From the NCBI RefSeq assembly GCF_000974785.1, contig NZ_BBWV01000001.1, forward strand, positions 1,116,001-1,180,000: a stretch of 64,000 nt of DNA. Direction: 5' to 3'. Under the pieces are notes generated by a model. It worked only from the letters and a program-made list of their open reading frames with translations. It was not told where the DNA came from and did no database searches. How positions within the stretch are numbered: position 1 is the stretch's first letter; each line of letters opens with the position of its first letter. Source of the stretch: Flavihumibacter petaseus NBRC 106054 (GTDB taxonomy: Bacteria; Bacteroidota; Bacteroidia; Chitinophagales; Chitinophagaceae). The position numbers were made by a program, and so were the translations under genes. Below, in pieces: positions 16,466-23,918 of the stretch.

Positions 16466-17416
16466 TTAGTAGATCACCCTGTCGACCGTTTGAATGACAC
16501 CGTTTGTGGTGGTGGTGTTATAGGTGGTGCCGGCAGTTGTGGTAATCACATTACTGTAAGGATTGGCACTTCCTGTCAGTTGTACCCCTGTCGGACTACC
16601 GGAGAAAGTTAATGTTGATCCGTCCATCAGGGTCGGTGAAGTACCTGCGGTGATGAAATCACTGTTGTAGTATGGCGTAGCCAGTATATGATGCTTCAAC
16701 AGCGTTTTCAGAGAATCAGGATCAAATGAACTGATCGCCGCTGCATCCAGACCCGCTGCTTCAAATGCTGCATTGGTCGGAGCAAAGACTGTATACCGGC
16801 CATTATTGTTCAGCGAATCAACAAATCCTGCCCTCACAACGGCTGCATTGAATAACCGGTAAGCAGTGTCGCTGGAATAAAGACCACTAATCGAACCTGT
16901 CGGGGATGATAACAAGGTATTGATCGGGTGTAATATCCCGTTTGAGGCTGCTATATCACTTCCGGAAACGGAAATGCCATTTACAAATCTGCCATTGGCA
17001 TTATTTGAAAAATATATGCGCCGGCCATTCAGCGTCGACATAGTGTCTGAGGGAAAACTGTTGAGCGACACGCTCCTGTTTACAGTGTGGTACTGCAGGA
17101 TATTATTCAATGTTGCAGCACTCATAGTATCAATACCAGCCTGGTCGATACCGGCTGCACGGAATGCAGCATTCGTCGGGGCAAAGAACGTGAAACTGCC
17201 CGTCTGGTTAAGCTGATCTGCATAGGTGCCCCGGGCAATTGCGCTGTTCAGCAACGAATAACTGGTATCATTAACAATGGTCTCATTTATTGTGCTGGTT
17301 ACCGGAGGATTCGGATTCATATTGTCATCGTCATCGTCACTGCAGGCACTCACCACAAATGCTCCGCTGATCATCAGCGCAGCTATCCATCTCACGGGGA
17401 AAAACTTGTTTGTCAT
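16466..17416 (-). CDS. Two-domain fasciclin (FAS1) lipoprotein
   Basis: A 316-residue lipoprotein: signal peptide with lipobox VSAC (Cys25), a short acidic linker (DDDDD), then two FAS1 domains (about 45-170 and 175-316). Each has the FAS1 pattern of YTVFAPTNAAF/FTFFAPTNAAF followed by a LLKHHIL/ILQYHTV helix. FAS1 proteins mediate adhesion or surface structure. First of three tightly spaced minus-strand genes. The 198 bases upstream (17417-17614) show no clear promoter consensus. Confidence 0.93.
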   Translation of the reverse strand: MTNKFFPVRWIAALMISGAFVVSACSDDDDDNMNPNPPVTSTINETIVNDTSYSLLNSAIARGTYADQLNQTGSFTFFAPTNAAFRAAGIDQAGIDTMSAATLNNILQYHTVNRSVSLNSFPSDTMSTLNGRRIYFSNNANGRFVNGISVSGSDIAASNGILHPINTLLSSPTGSISGLYSSDTAYRLFNAAVVRAGFVDSLNNNGRYTVFAPTNAAFEAAGLDAAAISSFDPDSLKTLLKHHILATPYYNSDFITAGTSPTLMDGSTLTFSGSPTGVQLTGSANPYSNVITTTAGTTYNTTTTNGVIQTVDRVIY

Positions 17417-17614
17417 AATCTCCTGTTTCGGAGCGCTTATTCAATAATGGTTCCCCGAGATGAAATGCGGCAAGGGCACTGTTTCCTCCTGAAAATTTGT
17501 GGACTTTTTACGCGAATTGTAGAAGCGGTGGCAAATTGCACCACGTTATCAAAAGAGCCAATGCGATAACCCCCTGTTAACACTGTTTCAGTTTATCTAC
17601 ATTGTTTATAGCAC

Positions 17615-20600
17615 TCATTCTTTGACCTTCCGGTAGTTGTCCTCCCTGTTCCAGTCAAATAACAGGTGATATGGATCGATTGCTGCCCTCGCCGGGCGGA
17701 TGGGCACTGTAACCGTTATTTCCTGTTCACCGGTCCGGATCAGGTGTTGCTTCAGGTAAATCGGTGTGCCTGGCCCATCGCCAAATGCAGTCACCGGAAA
17801 AATACCGAGTTCTATCCACTCTTGCATGGGAATTTCCTTTCCCCTTCCTGTACTGTCCTCCTCCTGCTTGCCCGCATTGATCCGGAGCGTGACCTGCCAG
17901 AGGCTGGAATCCACCTGTTTAACGGAGACCTGCTTCAACGACAAATCCCAGAATGTATTGGTTTTGAAAAGATCACGGAGCAGATATTGTGTCGAATCCG
18001 GTGTAACCTTTTCCAGTTCACGGTAAAGACTCAATGATGTAGCTGGTCTGCCATATCCGGATGGATGCTCTTTTATGAGATGTTTTAGTGCACTGTCCAC
18101 CCTCGGGCGACCAATGTATTCCCCCAACGCATGTAAAGCAAATGGCCCCCTTCGGTACATCGTATAGGGATCAAATCCCTGGAGCAGTGGTACAGAAGGT
18201 CGGACCGGAATTACAGGATAAGGTTGCCGCATGAATTTCATCAACCGTTTCAAATGCGCGTCACCATAAGTCGCTTCCACAGCCCCCATGGAAGCATACC
18301 AGGCAAGGCTTTCCGTGAGAATCCCCGAGCCTTCGGCAAGAACCATCGACAACTGGCCACCCCACCACTGATGACCTGCTTCATGGGCCACAATTGCGAA
18401 TACAAGATCCAGTTCTTCAGGATCATCCGATGGATGGAAAAGTGAAAAGTTCTCCTGGTAATCGATGGTGGTCAGCTCAGCGTGAAGGCTCATTCCCGTT
18501 CCGGGGCGCTCAACGATCCTGATCGTGTTATGTGGATAAGGTCCGTAATGCCTGCTGTTGAAATCCATGGAAGCTTCCACACTATGTATGATGCGATCCA
18601 GGTTAACAGCATGCCCTGGATGATAATACAGCTGGATCGTGACAGCTTGTCCGAATCCGGGAGCAGGCTTCCACACCGTTTCTTTCAGCGCATACCGCGC
18701 AGATGATATGGCATATTCATTCCGCATCGGGGCATTTGTTGCATAATGGAAATAATTGCGACCGTTGGCCGACCAGCGTTTCTGGAGTGCGCCTGGTGCA
18801 ACAGCGATCTGATCAGCATCCGTTGATACGGTGGCTTCAAAGCTTATAACCCCATCATCAACGCTGTCATTCCGGGCATCCAGTGCATATACCGGCGGAA
18901 GCAGCGGGTGCTGCGGAAGGCCATGGGTGCGGCGCTCTGAAGCATTAATGATCTCCCGGTGTGCATCATAGCCTACCACGGGGAGATAGTCTACGTTTTT
19001 CAGATGCGTACCGTTTTCCGCAATAGCTTCATCAATCCCGCTATTGCTGAATCCATTCCGGTGGAGTTTAACGAGGAATTCCAGTTGAACTGATTCTCCC
19101 GGTTGTAAAGCTTGTTGTAAATGAAAAACACGTTGCCCAAGGTCTTCAGCGCCGGGTATCAGTTGCGCCTGGCGATCCAGGGAAATGGGTCCCGTTTCGC
19201 CTCCCGGCAGCGTAGTCACGAGGATAGTATCTATTGAAACAGCAGTGCGGTTGATGAGCTGGTAACGACCATGAATATCGGCGACGCCTTTTTTCGGATA
19301 CAGGTCAGCGGTAATGGACACTCGCGCAAGGCTCACCTGTTGCATTTCTTCAAATCGTTTGTATGCTTTTTCATAATCAGCATTCCGTCGCAATCCAGCC
19401 TGGGCGCCATGGTAATCATGCAGGATATTGGTGTTGTAAAAGACAAATCCTCCTGCGGTCAGCATCACTACTGATCCCGTAACGGCCACGGTCTTTGTCG
19501 CCCGGGTTAACCTGCCGCGGGCCATCGCCATCCTTTCCCGCAGAGAACCTGTTGCACCACGCACCCAGAACAACCGCACCACTACAGCCAATAATACCGC
19601 CCAGGCCGCCCAGTATAACTTGAACCACGCCCAGGGCGTTATCGTGTTTCCGAAACCCCGCATATCGGTATAAGACCATTGAGGGCCCGTACCATACAGC
19701 AACAGGTGGTGGTGAATGCCCAAAGGCGAAGCAAAACAGATCAGCGCATATACCAGGAAACACACCAGGTGGGCGATGTATTTCTGGTTCACCAGCACCT
19801 GGATCACGAAAACCAGCGTAGCGAACAACAGGTATTCCGGCAGCTGGAGGCCAAACAGGACTTTACAATAGAGTGTAGGTTCGAACTGATCATACCCCAT
19901 GCGTAACTGAACGAGTACTCCTGCCAGCAGTAGTGCCCCCATCCACATGGCGAGGAAAAATGCGAGTGCCGTAAATTTCCCCAGAAAGAGAGACCATTCC
20001 GGTACGGATGAAGTATCAGTCATCTCGTTTACCCCTGCTTCTCTTTCCCGCCAGATCAATTCGCCTGCATAGATGACCGTCACCAGCGGAATAAAGATCC
20101 ACTGCGTAAATGGTTCGCCCAGTGGCGCAGTGAGAAACGTGAGCACCTGCACTGTTCGTGGCAGCAGAGGCACCGTCATATTGATCATATTCTCCGGCAT
20201 ACCGATCAGCAACAATACAACAGTTGCGCCCAGTACGAAAACGCCGCCGCGCCGCCGCAACAACAGCCATAACGAATTGCCGGCAATATGCAGGGTTTGG
20301 GTGATCCAGGCGGGAAAGCCGAAGTTCCGGCGAACCTGCGGAACGTTAAGGGTGGCGCGATGCGCTATTGCATCCTGTATCATTTCAGGCTTCGTTTTCC
20401 GGAAAGGGTTTAACCATCCGAACCAGCCCCGTACAACCGGGTGCGTTAACCGGAATCGTAAAAAAGTGAACAGCAGAACCAGTATTGCAATAGCCATCCA
20501 CAGTACCCGGTTCCATAAAAACGGCCCTTCGAGGCGGAGCATCCGCGTATTCTTCTGGTATGGCGTCCAGCTGGTGGTGCTTTCGCTGACTACCGTGATC

Positions 20601-21241
20601 ACGCCAACAGGATCGGTCAGTTTGGCCCAATCCGGACGACGGAGAAAAAATATCAGCGCGAGGCTAACCACATAAGCCATAAAAAACAGCAGGAAACTGC
20701 CGAGATAAGCGGTGATGGTTTTGCGGCTGAGCGCCGAGAAGGAAAACTGAATGGCTGTTGCCACAAATGCATTGGGCATGGTAATAAAGGCAAATGCGCG
20801 GAGATAAGCCCCAGGCCGGAAAGGCCCGATGGCCACAGGATCCACGCCTGGCGCATATACCGCAATCAGTATGCCCGCAGGAACAGCGAGCAGTATGATC
20901 AGGTTGATGCACAAAGCAGCAAGGAACCTGCCGCCAAGGTATTGCTGCTTGCTGATGGGTGTTGTAAACAACAGCGGGTGAATGCCAGACTGAATGTCAC
21001 GGCCGGTAGCTTCACCGGCCACAACGCCTGCCGCGAGGATCCAGACGAGTGTTCCGAACACACTCACAAAAGAGATTACAAATGGGGCGTTGACATAAAA
21101 ATCATCATACAGGGCATCTGCCAGAAAATTCTCACGCGTGAGCAGGAAAACAAGAAAGCTGATGACGAGCGGGTAGAGCCAGGTATGCCAGCGCGCCACC
21201 TGGTACCGGAATTCGAAACGGAAAATTTCCCGGAAGGTCAT
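17615..21241 (-). CDS. ABC transporter permease fused to M1-family aminopeptidase
   Basis: A 1208-residue protein. The N-terminal half (about 1-600) holds a dozen hydrophobic helices like ABC-2-type permeases, including VAGEATGRDIQSGIHPLLFTTP near residue 75. The C-terminal half (about 640-1208) is a periplasm-facing M1 metallopeptidase: HEAGHQWWGG (zinc HExxH near residue 950) and a downstream TESLAWY carrying the third zinc ligand. The start overlaps the ATP-binding partner's stop as ATGA. This gene arrangement is known in Bacteroidota as 'ABC transporter permease/M1 family aminopeptidase'. The cargo or peptide substrate is not known; it might export and trim peptides. Confidence 0.92.
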   Translation of the reverse strand: MTFREIFRFEFRYQVARWHTWLYPLVISFLVFLLTRENFLADALYDDFYVNAPFVISFVSVFGTLVWILAAGVVAGEATGRDIQSGIHPLLFTTPISKQQYLGGRFLAALCINLIILLAVPAGILIAVYAPGVDPVAIGPFRPGAYLRAFAFITMPNAFVATAIQFSFSALSRKTITAYLGSFLLFFMAYVVSLALIFFLRRPDWAKLTDPVGVITVVSESTTSWTPYQKNTRMLRLEGPFLWNRVLWMAIAILVLLFTFLRFRLTHPVVRGWFGWLNPFRKTKPEMIQDAIAHRATLNVPQVRRNFGFPAWITQTLHIAGNSLWLLLRRRGGVFVLGATVVLLLIGMPENMINMTVPLLPRTVQVLTFLTAPLGEPFTQWIFIPLVTVIYAGELIWREREAGVNEMTDTSSVPEWSLFLGKFTALAFFLAMWMGALLLAGVLVQLRMGYDQFEPTLYCKVLFGLQLPEYLLFATLVFVIQVLVNQKYIAHLVCFLVYALICFASPLGIHHHLLLYGTGPQWSYTDMRGFGNTITPWAWFKLYWAAWAVLLAVVVRLFWVRGATGSLRERMAMARGRLTRATKTVAVTGSVVMLTAGGFVFYNTNILHDYHGAQAGLRRNADYEKAYKRFEEMQQVSLARVSITADLYPKKGVADIHGRYQLINRTAVSIDTILVTTLPGGETGPISLDRQAQLIPGAEDLGQRVFHLQQALQPGESVQLEFLVKLHRNGFSNSGIDEAIAENGTHLKNVDYLPVVGYDAHREIINASERRTHGLPQHPLLPPVYALDARNDSVDDGVISFEATVSTDADQIAVAPGALQKRWSANGRNYFHYATNAPMRNEYAISSARYALKETVWKPAPGFGQAVTIQLYYHPGHAVNLDRIIHSVEASMDFNSRHYGPYPHNTIRIVERPGTGMSLHAELTTIDYQENFSLFHPSDDPEELDLVFAIVAHEAGHQWWGGQLSMVLAEGSGILTESLAWYASMGAVEATYGDAHLKRLMKFMRQPYPVIPVRPSVPLLQGFDPYTMYRRGPFALHALGEYIGRPRVDSALKHLIKEHPSGYGRPATSLSLYRELEKVTPDSTQYLLRDLFKTNTFWDLSLKQVSVKQVDSSLWQVTLRINAGKQEEDSTGRGKEIPMQEWIELGIFPVTAFGDGPGTPIYLKQHLIRTGEQEITVTVPIRPARAAIDPYHLLFDWNREDNYRKVKE

Positions 21242-22149
21242 GGCAGCACCTCCTTTTTCAGACCGCTGGTAACGGGCTGATAGTGCCCGGCCATTACACT
21301 GAAATAAACATCCTTCAGGTCAGGTTGAACCGGCTCAAAGCCCCCGCCGGGATCGGTTTCGCTGTACACATGAACGACGGTGCGGCCACCCAGCAGCTTG
21401 GTGGAGATCACCTGGTAACGTTGCTCCAGTGCAGGCAGCCTTTCTTTACGGACGATATTGCGCCATACAGACCCGTGCATTGCACTGATCGCCTGCTGCG
21501 GCTCTGTTTCCAGGAGGATTTGTCCCCGGTTAATCACTGCCATCCTTGTACACAGTTCACTCACATCTTCCACGATATGGGTCGACAAAATGACGACACT
21601 ATATTCCCCGAGTTCGCTGAGAAGATTAAGAAACCGCACTCTTTCAGCAGGATCAAGGCCTGCTGTCGGCTCATCCACTACCAGCAGCCGGGGGTTACCC
21701 AGCAGGGCCACAGCAACACCAAATCGCTGGCGCATCCCGCCGGAAAAGCTGCCCAGCTGCAGTTTGCGGACGTCCCAGAGATTGGTCTGCCGCAGCAGTG
21801 ACCCGACAATCTCTTTGCGGGCAGTACTGTTCGTAATTCCTTTTAGAATGGCGAAATGGTTGAGCATGTCCGCAGCGCTCGATTTCGGATAAAGACCGAA
21901 TTCCTGGGGCAGGTAGCCAAGGGTTTTGCGGACTTCATCTTTCTGGCGGAGCACATCCAGGTGACCCAGTTGCACCGACCCCGAATCCGGTTCCTGTAGT
22001 GTGGCAAGAATGCGCATCAGGGTTGACTTTCCGGCACCATTTGGGCCAAGCAGGCCATACATGCCGCCGGGTATGTTGAGCGATACATCCTTTAATGCCT
22101 GCACACCGTTGGCGTAGGTTTTGGACAGGTTGGTTATGGTCAGTTCCAT
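21238..22149 (-). CDS. ABC transporter ATP-binding protein
   Basis: About 303 residues from ATG 22149 (MELTITNLSKTYANG); the ORF extends 16 codons further but through an operator palindrome. Walker A GPNGAGKST, signature SFSGGMRQRF, Walker B LLVVDEPTAGLDP, H-loop STHIVEDV. Belongs to ABC-2 type exporters' ATPases with a C-terminal regulatory part of about 80 residues. Translationally coupled to the permease/peptidase fusion gene, so the two form one transporter. Confidence 0.95.
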   Translation of the reverse strand: MELTITNLSKTYANGVQALKDVSLNIPGGMYGLLGPNGAGKSTLMRILATLQEPDSGSVQLGHLDVLRQKDEVRKTLGYLPQEFGLYPKSSAADMLNHFAILKGITNSTARKEIVGSLLRQTNLWDVRKLQLGSFSGGMRQRFGVAVALLGNPRLLVVDEPTAGLDPAERVRFLNLLSELGEYSVVILSTHIVEDVSELCTRMAVINRGQILLETEPQQAISAMHGSVWRNIVRKERLPALEQRYQVISTKLLGGRTVVHVYSETDPGGGFEPVQPDLKDVYFSVMAGHYQPVTSGLKKEVLP

Positions 22150-22183
22150 AGTGCTGGAAGTCTGGTTTACTAATTTATAAAGC

Positions 22184-22200
22184 GCTTTGCAATTCAAAGC
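22184..22200. promoter_or_regulatory. Palindromic operator, downstream copy
   Basis: GCTTTGCAATTCAAAGC: 6-base arms (GCTTTG/CAAAGC) round a CAATT core. Lies in the predicted leader of the ATP-binding protein gene; a near-identical copy lies 47 bases further upstream. Typical of a homodimeric repressor; the regulator is not identified in the window. Confidence 0.55.
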
Positions 22201-22230
22201 ACACAGTCAAAAAACAAGTGCCTTAAAAGC

Positions 22231-22247
22231 ACTTTGCAATTCAAAGC
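22231..22247. promoter_or_regulatory. Palindromic operator, overlapping the -7 box
   Basis: ACTTTGCAATTCAAAGC, sharing 16 of 17 positions with the copy at 22184. Its right arm is part of the -7 element TAGCTTTG of the promoter at 22242-22273, so a bound protein should block transcription. Confidence 0.6.
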
Positions 22248-22273
22248 TAACAAAGCCTTTCCGGATCTGCAAA
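22242..22273 (-). promoter_or_regulatory. Promoter of the ABC/M1 operon
   Basis: Minus strand TTTG (22273-22270), 20 bases, TAGCTTTG (22249-22242): an exact match to the Bacteroidota consensus. Predicted start near 22235, leader about 85 bases holding the second palindrome. Confidence 0.6.
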
Positions 22274-22290
22274 CATCAGGACATTAAAAT

Positions 22291-23175
22291 TCAGAACTCC
22301 GGTTTGCTGTCGTGCCGGCTGGAGAGATAGATCAGGTACAGGCCGGCGACAATAATGAGCATACCCGCAATCGCGCTTACCCACTCCCTGCGCGACTTTT
22401 TTTCATGGTTGAGGAAAACACCCCCCAGCACCGATACAATCGTTGCCGCCTGGCTTACGGGATAGGCAACAGCAAGGCCGATCTTTGCAGTAGACAACAA
22501 CAACGAGAGGTTACCCCCTGCCCAGACGAGCCCGGTAAAAATGTTCCTTCCCGCCGCGGCACCCTTTGGAAGCCGCCGGAATACCAGCGACGCAATCAGC
22601 AGCACGCCTGCGATCTGGCCCATTGATTGCGGTAGCAGGCTCTCCCACCCGCCGATCCGGTAGTATTTCAGGAGCCCGGCATAGGCTGTAAAGCCCAGGG
22701 AAGAAATCAGGTTGGCCATAAGGCCCTTTCGCCAGGCAAGCTGCTGACCGGCCTGTTGTTGTTTATAGGAAGTAAGTGCGGTGCCGCCAATGATCAGTAT
22801 CAGTGCAGTGATCCCATAGCCTTTGCTGGCAGCAGTCGCCCAGTCACCCAGGATCATTCCCAACACGGAAGTACCGATGATCTGGCCCGCACAGGAGATG
22901 GGAATTGACAGGGAAACACCCAGGTGGTGCATCCCGATGAATTGTCCCACCGACCCGATTGCCCAGCAAAGGCCTGAAATTGCCCCGATAACGAAGATCT
23001 GCGACGTTAGTGCCGGTCGGAGCAGAAGGAAGGCACTGAGGGCAAAAATAAAGCCGCCAAGGGCTATTCCCATCGCCTGATCGATGGCGGTGCCCCCCAT
23101 TTTGGTAGCAATTACGGGAACGATGCCGAAGGAGAGGATGGGAATACAGGCAATGAGCCAGTCGGTTACAGCCAT
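22291..23175 (-). CDS. GRP-family sugar transporter (GlcU/RbsU-like)
   Basis: A 294-residue protein with about ten hydrophobic helices and no signal peptide cleavage site. The opening (ACIPILSFGIVPVIATKMGG), the internal GQFIGMHHLGVSLSIPISCAGQ region and the C-terminal VSQAATIVSVLGGVFLNHEKK match the glucose/ribose uptake (GRP) branch of the drug/metabolite transporter superfamily. It ends in a short charged tail. Imports a sugar through the inner membrane, substrate not determined. Separated from the ABC operon promoter by only 18 bases, same strand; no terminator seen. Confidence 0.85.
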   Translation of the reverse strand: MAVTDWLIACIPILSFGIVPVIATKMGGTAIDQAMGIALGGFIFALSAFLLLRPALTSQIFVIGAISGLCWAIGSVGQFIGMHHLGVSLSIPISCAGQIIGTSVLGMILGDWATAASKGYGITALILIIGGTALTSYKQQQAGQQLAWRKGLMANLISSLGFTAYAGLLKYYRIGGWESLLPQSMGQIAGVLLIASLVFRRLPKGAAAGRNIFTGLVWAGGNLSLLLSTAKIGLAVAYPVSQAATIVSVLGGVFLNHEKKSRREWVSAIAGMLIIVAGLYLIYLSSRHDSKPEF

Positions 23176-23254
23176 ATTTGATGCCCGGGGTTATTGAAAT
23201 GAATCTACAGAATTAATACGCAATGCACCTGTTATGCACGTTTTTATTTTGTGG

Positions 23255-23285
23255 TTTGATTCAAACGTTTTGTTGTATAATATTG
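23255..23285 (+). promoter_or_regulatory. Candidate promoter of the H1-like/SWIB gene
   Basis: TTTG (23255-23258), 19 bases, TAATATTG (23278-23285): one mismatch to TAnnTTTG. It would give a leader of about 20 bases. Confidence 0.35.
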
Positions 23286-23312
23286 TTTCTTCATCCTACA
23301 ATTGCTACACTA

Positions 23313-23786
23313 ATGGCAACATCCAAAAAAAAGCCCGTCGCTAAGAAAGCGGCACCCAAAAAAGCAGCTAAAAAAGCAGCTCCCAAAAAAGCAGTAAAAA
23401 AAGCAGCTCCTGCTAAGGCAGCTCCTAAAAAAGCAGCCCCCAAAAAAGCAGCTCCTAAAAAAGCAGTGAAGGCAGCAGCTCCTAAGAAAGCAGCGCCAAA
23501 GAAAGCAGCAAAGCCCGCTAAAAAAGCGAGCACCAGAAAACCAAACGCTGCATTCATGGCTCCCCTGACGCCATCAGCTGCACTGGCTGGCGTAATCGGT
23601 GCAAAAGCATTGCCCCGCACGGAGGCAGTGAAAAAAATCTGGGAATACGTGAAGAAACACAACCTTCAGGATCCCAAGAACAAAAGGCAGATCCTTGCAG
23701 ATGCACAACTGAAGCCGGTATTCGGTGGAAAGGACAGCATCTCCATGTTCGACCTGGCCAAACTGCTGGGAAGCCACCTGTCTTAA
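23313..23786 (+). CDS. Histone H1-like Lys/Ala-rich tail fused to SWIB domain
   Basis: A 157-residue protein from ATG 23313; the ORF upstream has a hydrophobic leader in untranscribed or leader DNA and is rejected. Residues 1-75 are repeats of the type KKAAPKKA, as in histone H1/HctA-like DNA-binding proteins. Residues about 80-157 form a SWIB/MDM2-like domain (ALPRTEAVKKIWEYVKKHNL, DPKNKRQILAD, ISMFDLAKLL). Such proteins occur in Bacteroidota and Chlamydiae and probably bind or compact DNA. Codon repetition in the tail makes the DNA itself repetitive. Confidence 0.9.
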   Translation: MATSKKKPVAKKAAPKKAAKKAAPKKAVKKAAPAKAAPKKAAPKKAAPKKAVKAAAPKKAAPKKAAKPAKKASTRKPNAAFMAPLTPSAALAGVIGAKALPRTEAVKKIWEYVKKHNLQDPKNKRQILADAQLKPVFGGKDSISMFDLAKLLGSHLS

Positions 23787-23800
23787 GCCAACGTATTACA

Positions 23801-23839
23801 CCATTGGGGGGCGACGTAAGCCAGTCCGCCCTCCAATGG
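23801..23839 (+). terminator. Long hairpin after the H1-like/SWIB gene
   Basis: 13-base arms CCATTGGGGGGCG and CGCCCTCCAATGG with one G-T pair and a 13-base loop, 14 bases past the stop. No clear T-run follows, so termination is likely but not certain. Confidence 0.45.
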
Positions 23840-23884
23840 CTTCGTTGCACCCGGTAGTTCACCGGATTAATTAACTATTGCCAT

Positions 23885-23904
23885 GAAAGGTGAAATCACC
23901 TTTC
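23885..23904. terminator. Compact palindrome between convergent genes
   Basis: Perfect 9-base arms GAAAGGTGA / TCACCTTTC with two central bases, between the SWIB gene and the end of the MacB-like gene. Could stop minus-strand transcripts, but lacks a T-run. Confidence 0.3.
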
Positions 23905-23918
23905 CGGGATTTTATGCC

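Noticed and set aside
23313-23540. DNA-level repeat that could be read as a tandem repeat element or CRISPR
   Set aside because: It is the coding repeat of the Lys/Ala tail, with no spacers and no cas genes nearby.
23291-23662. Ala/Phe-rich minus frame opposite the H1-like gene
   Set aside because: Complement of the Lys/Ala codon repeats; no independent start or family match.
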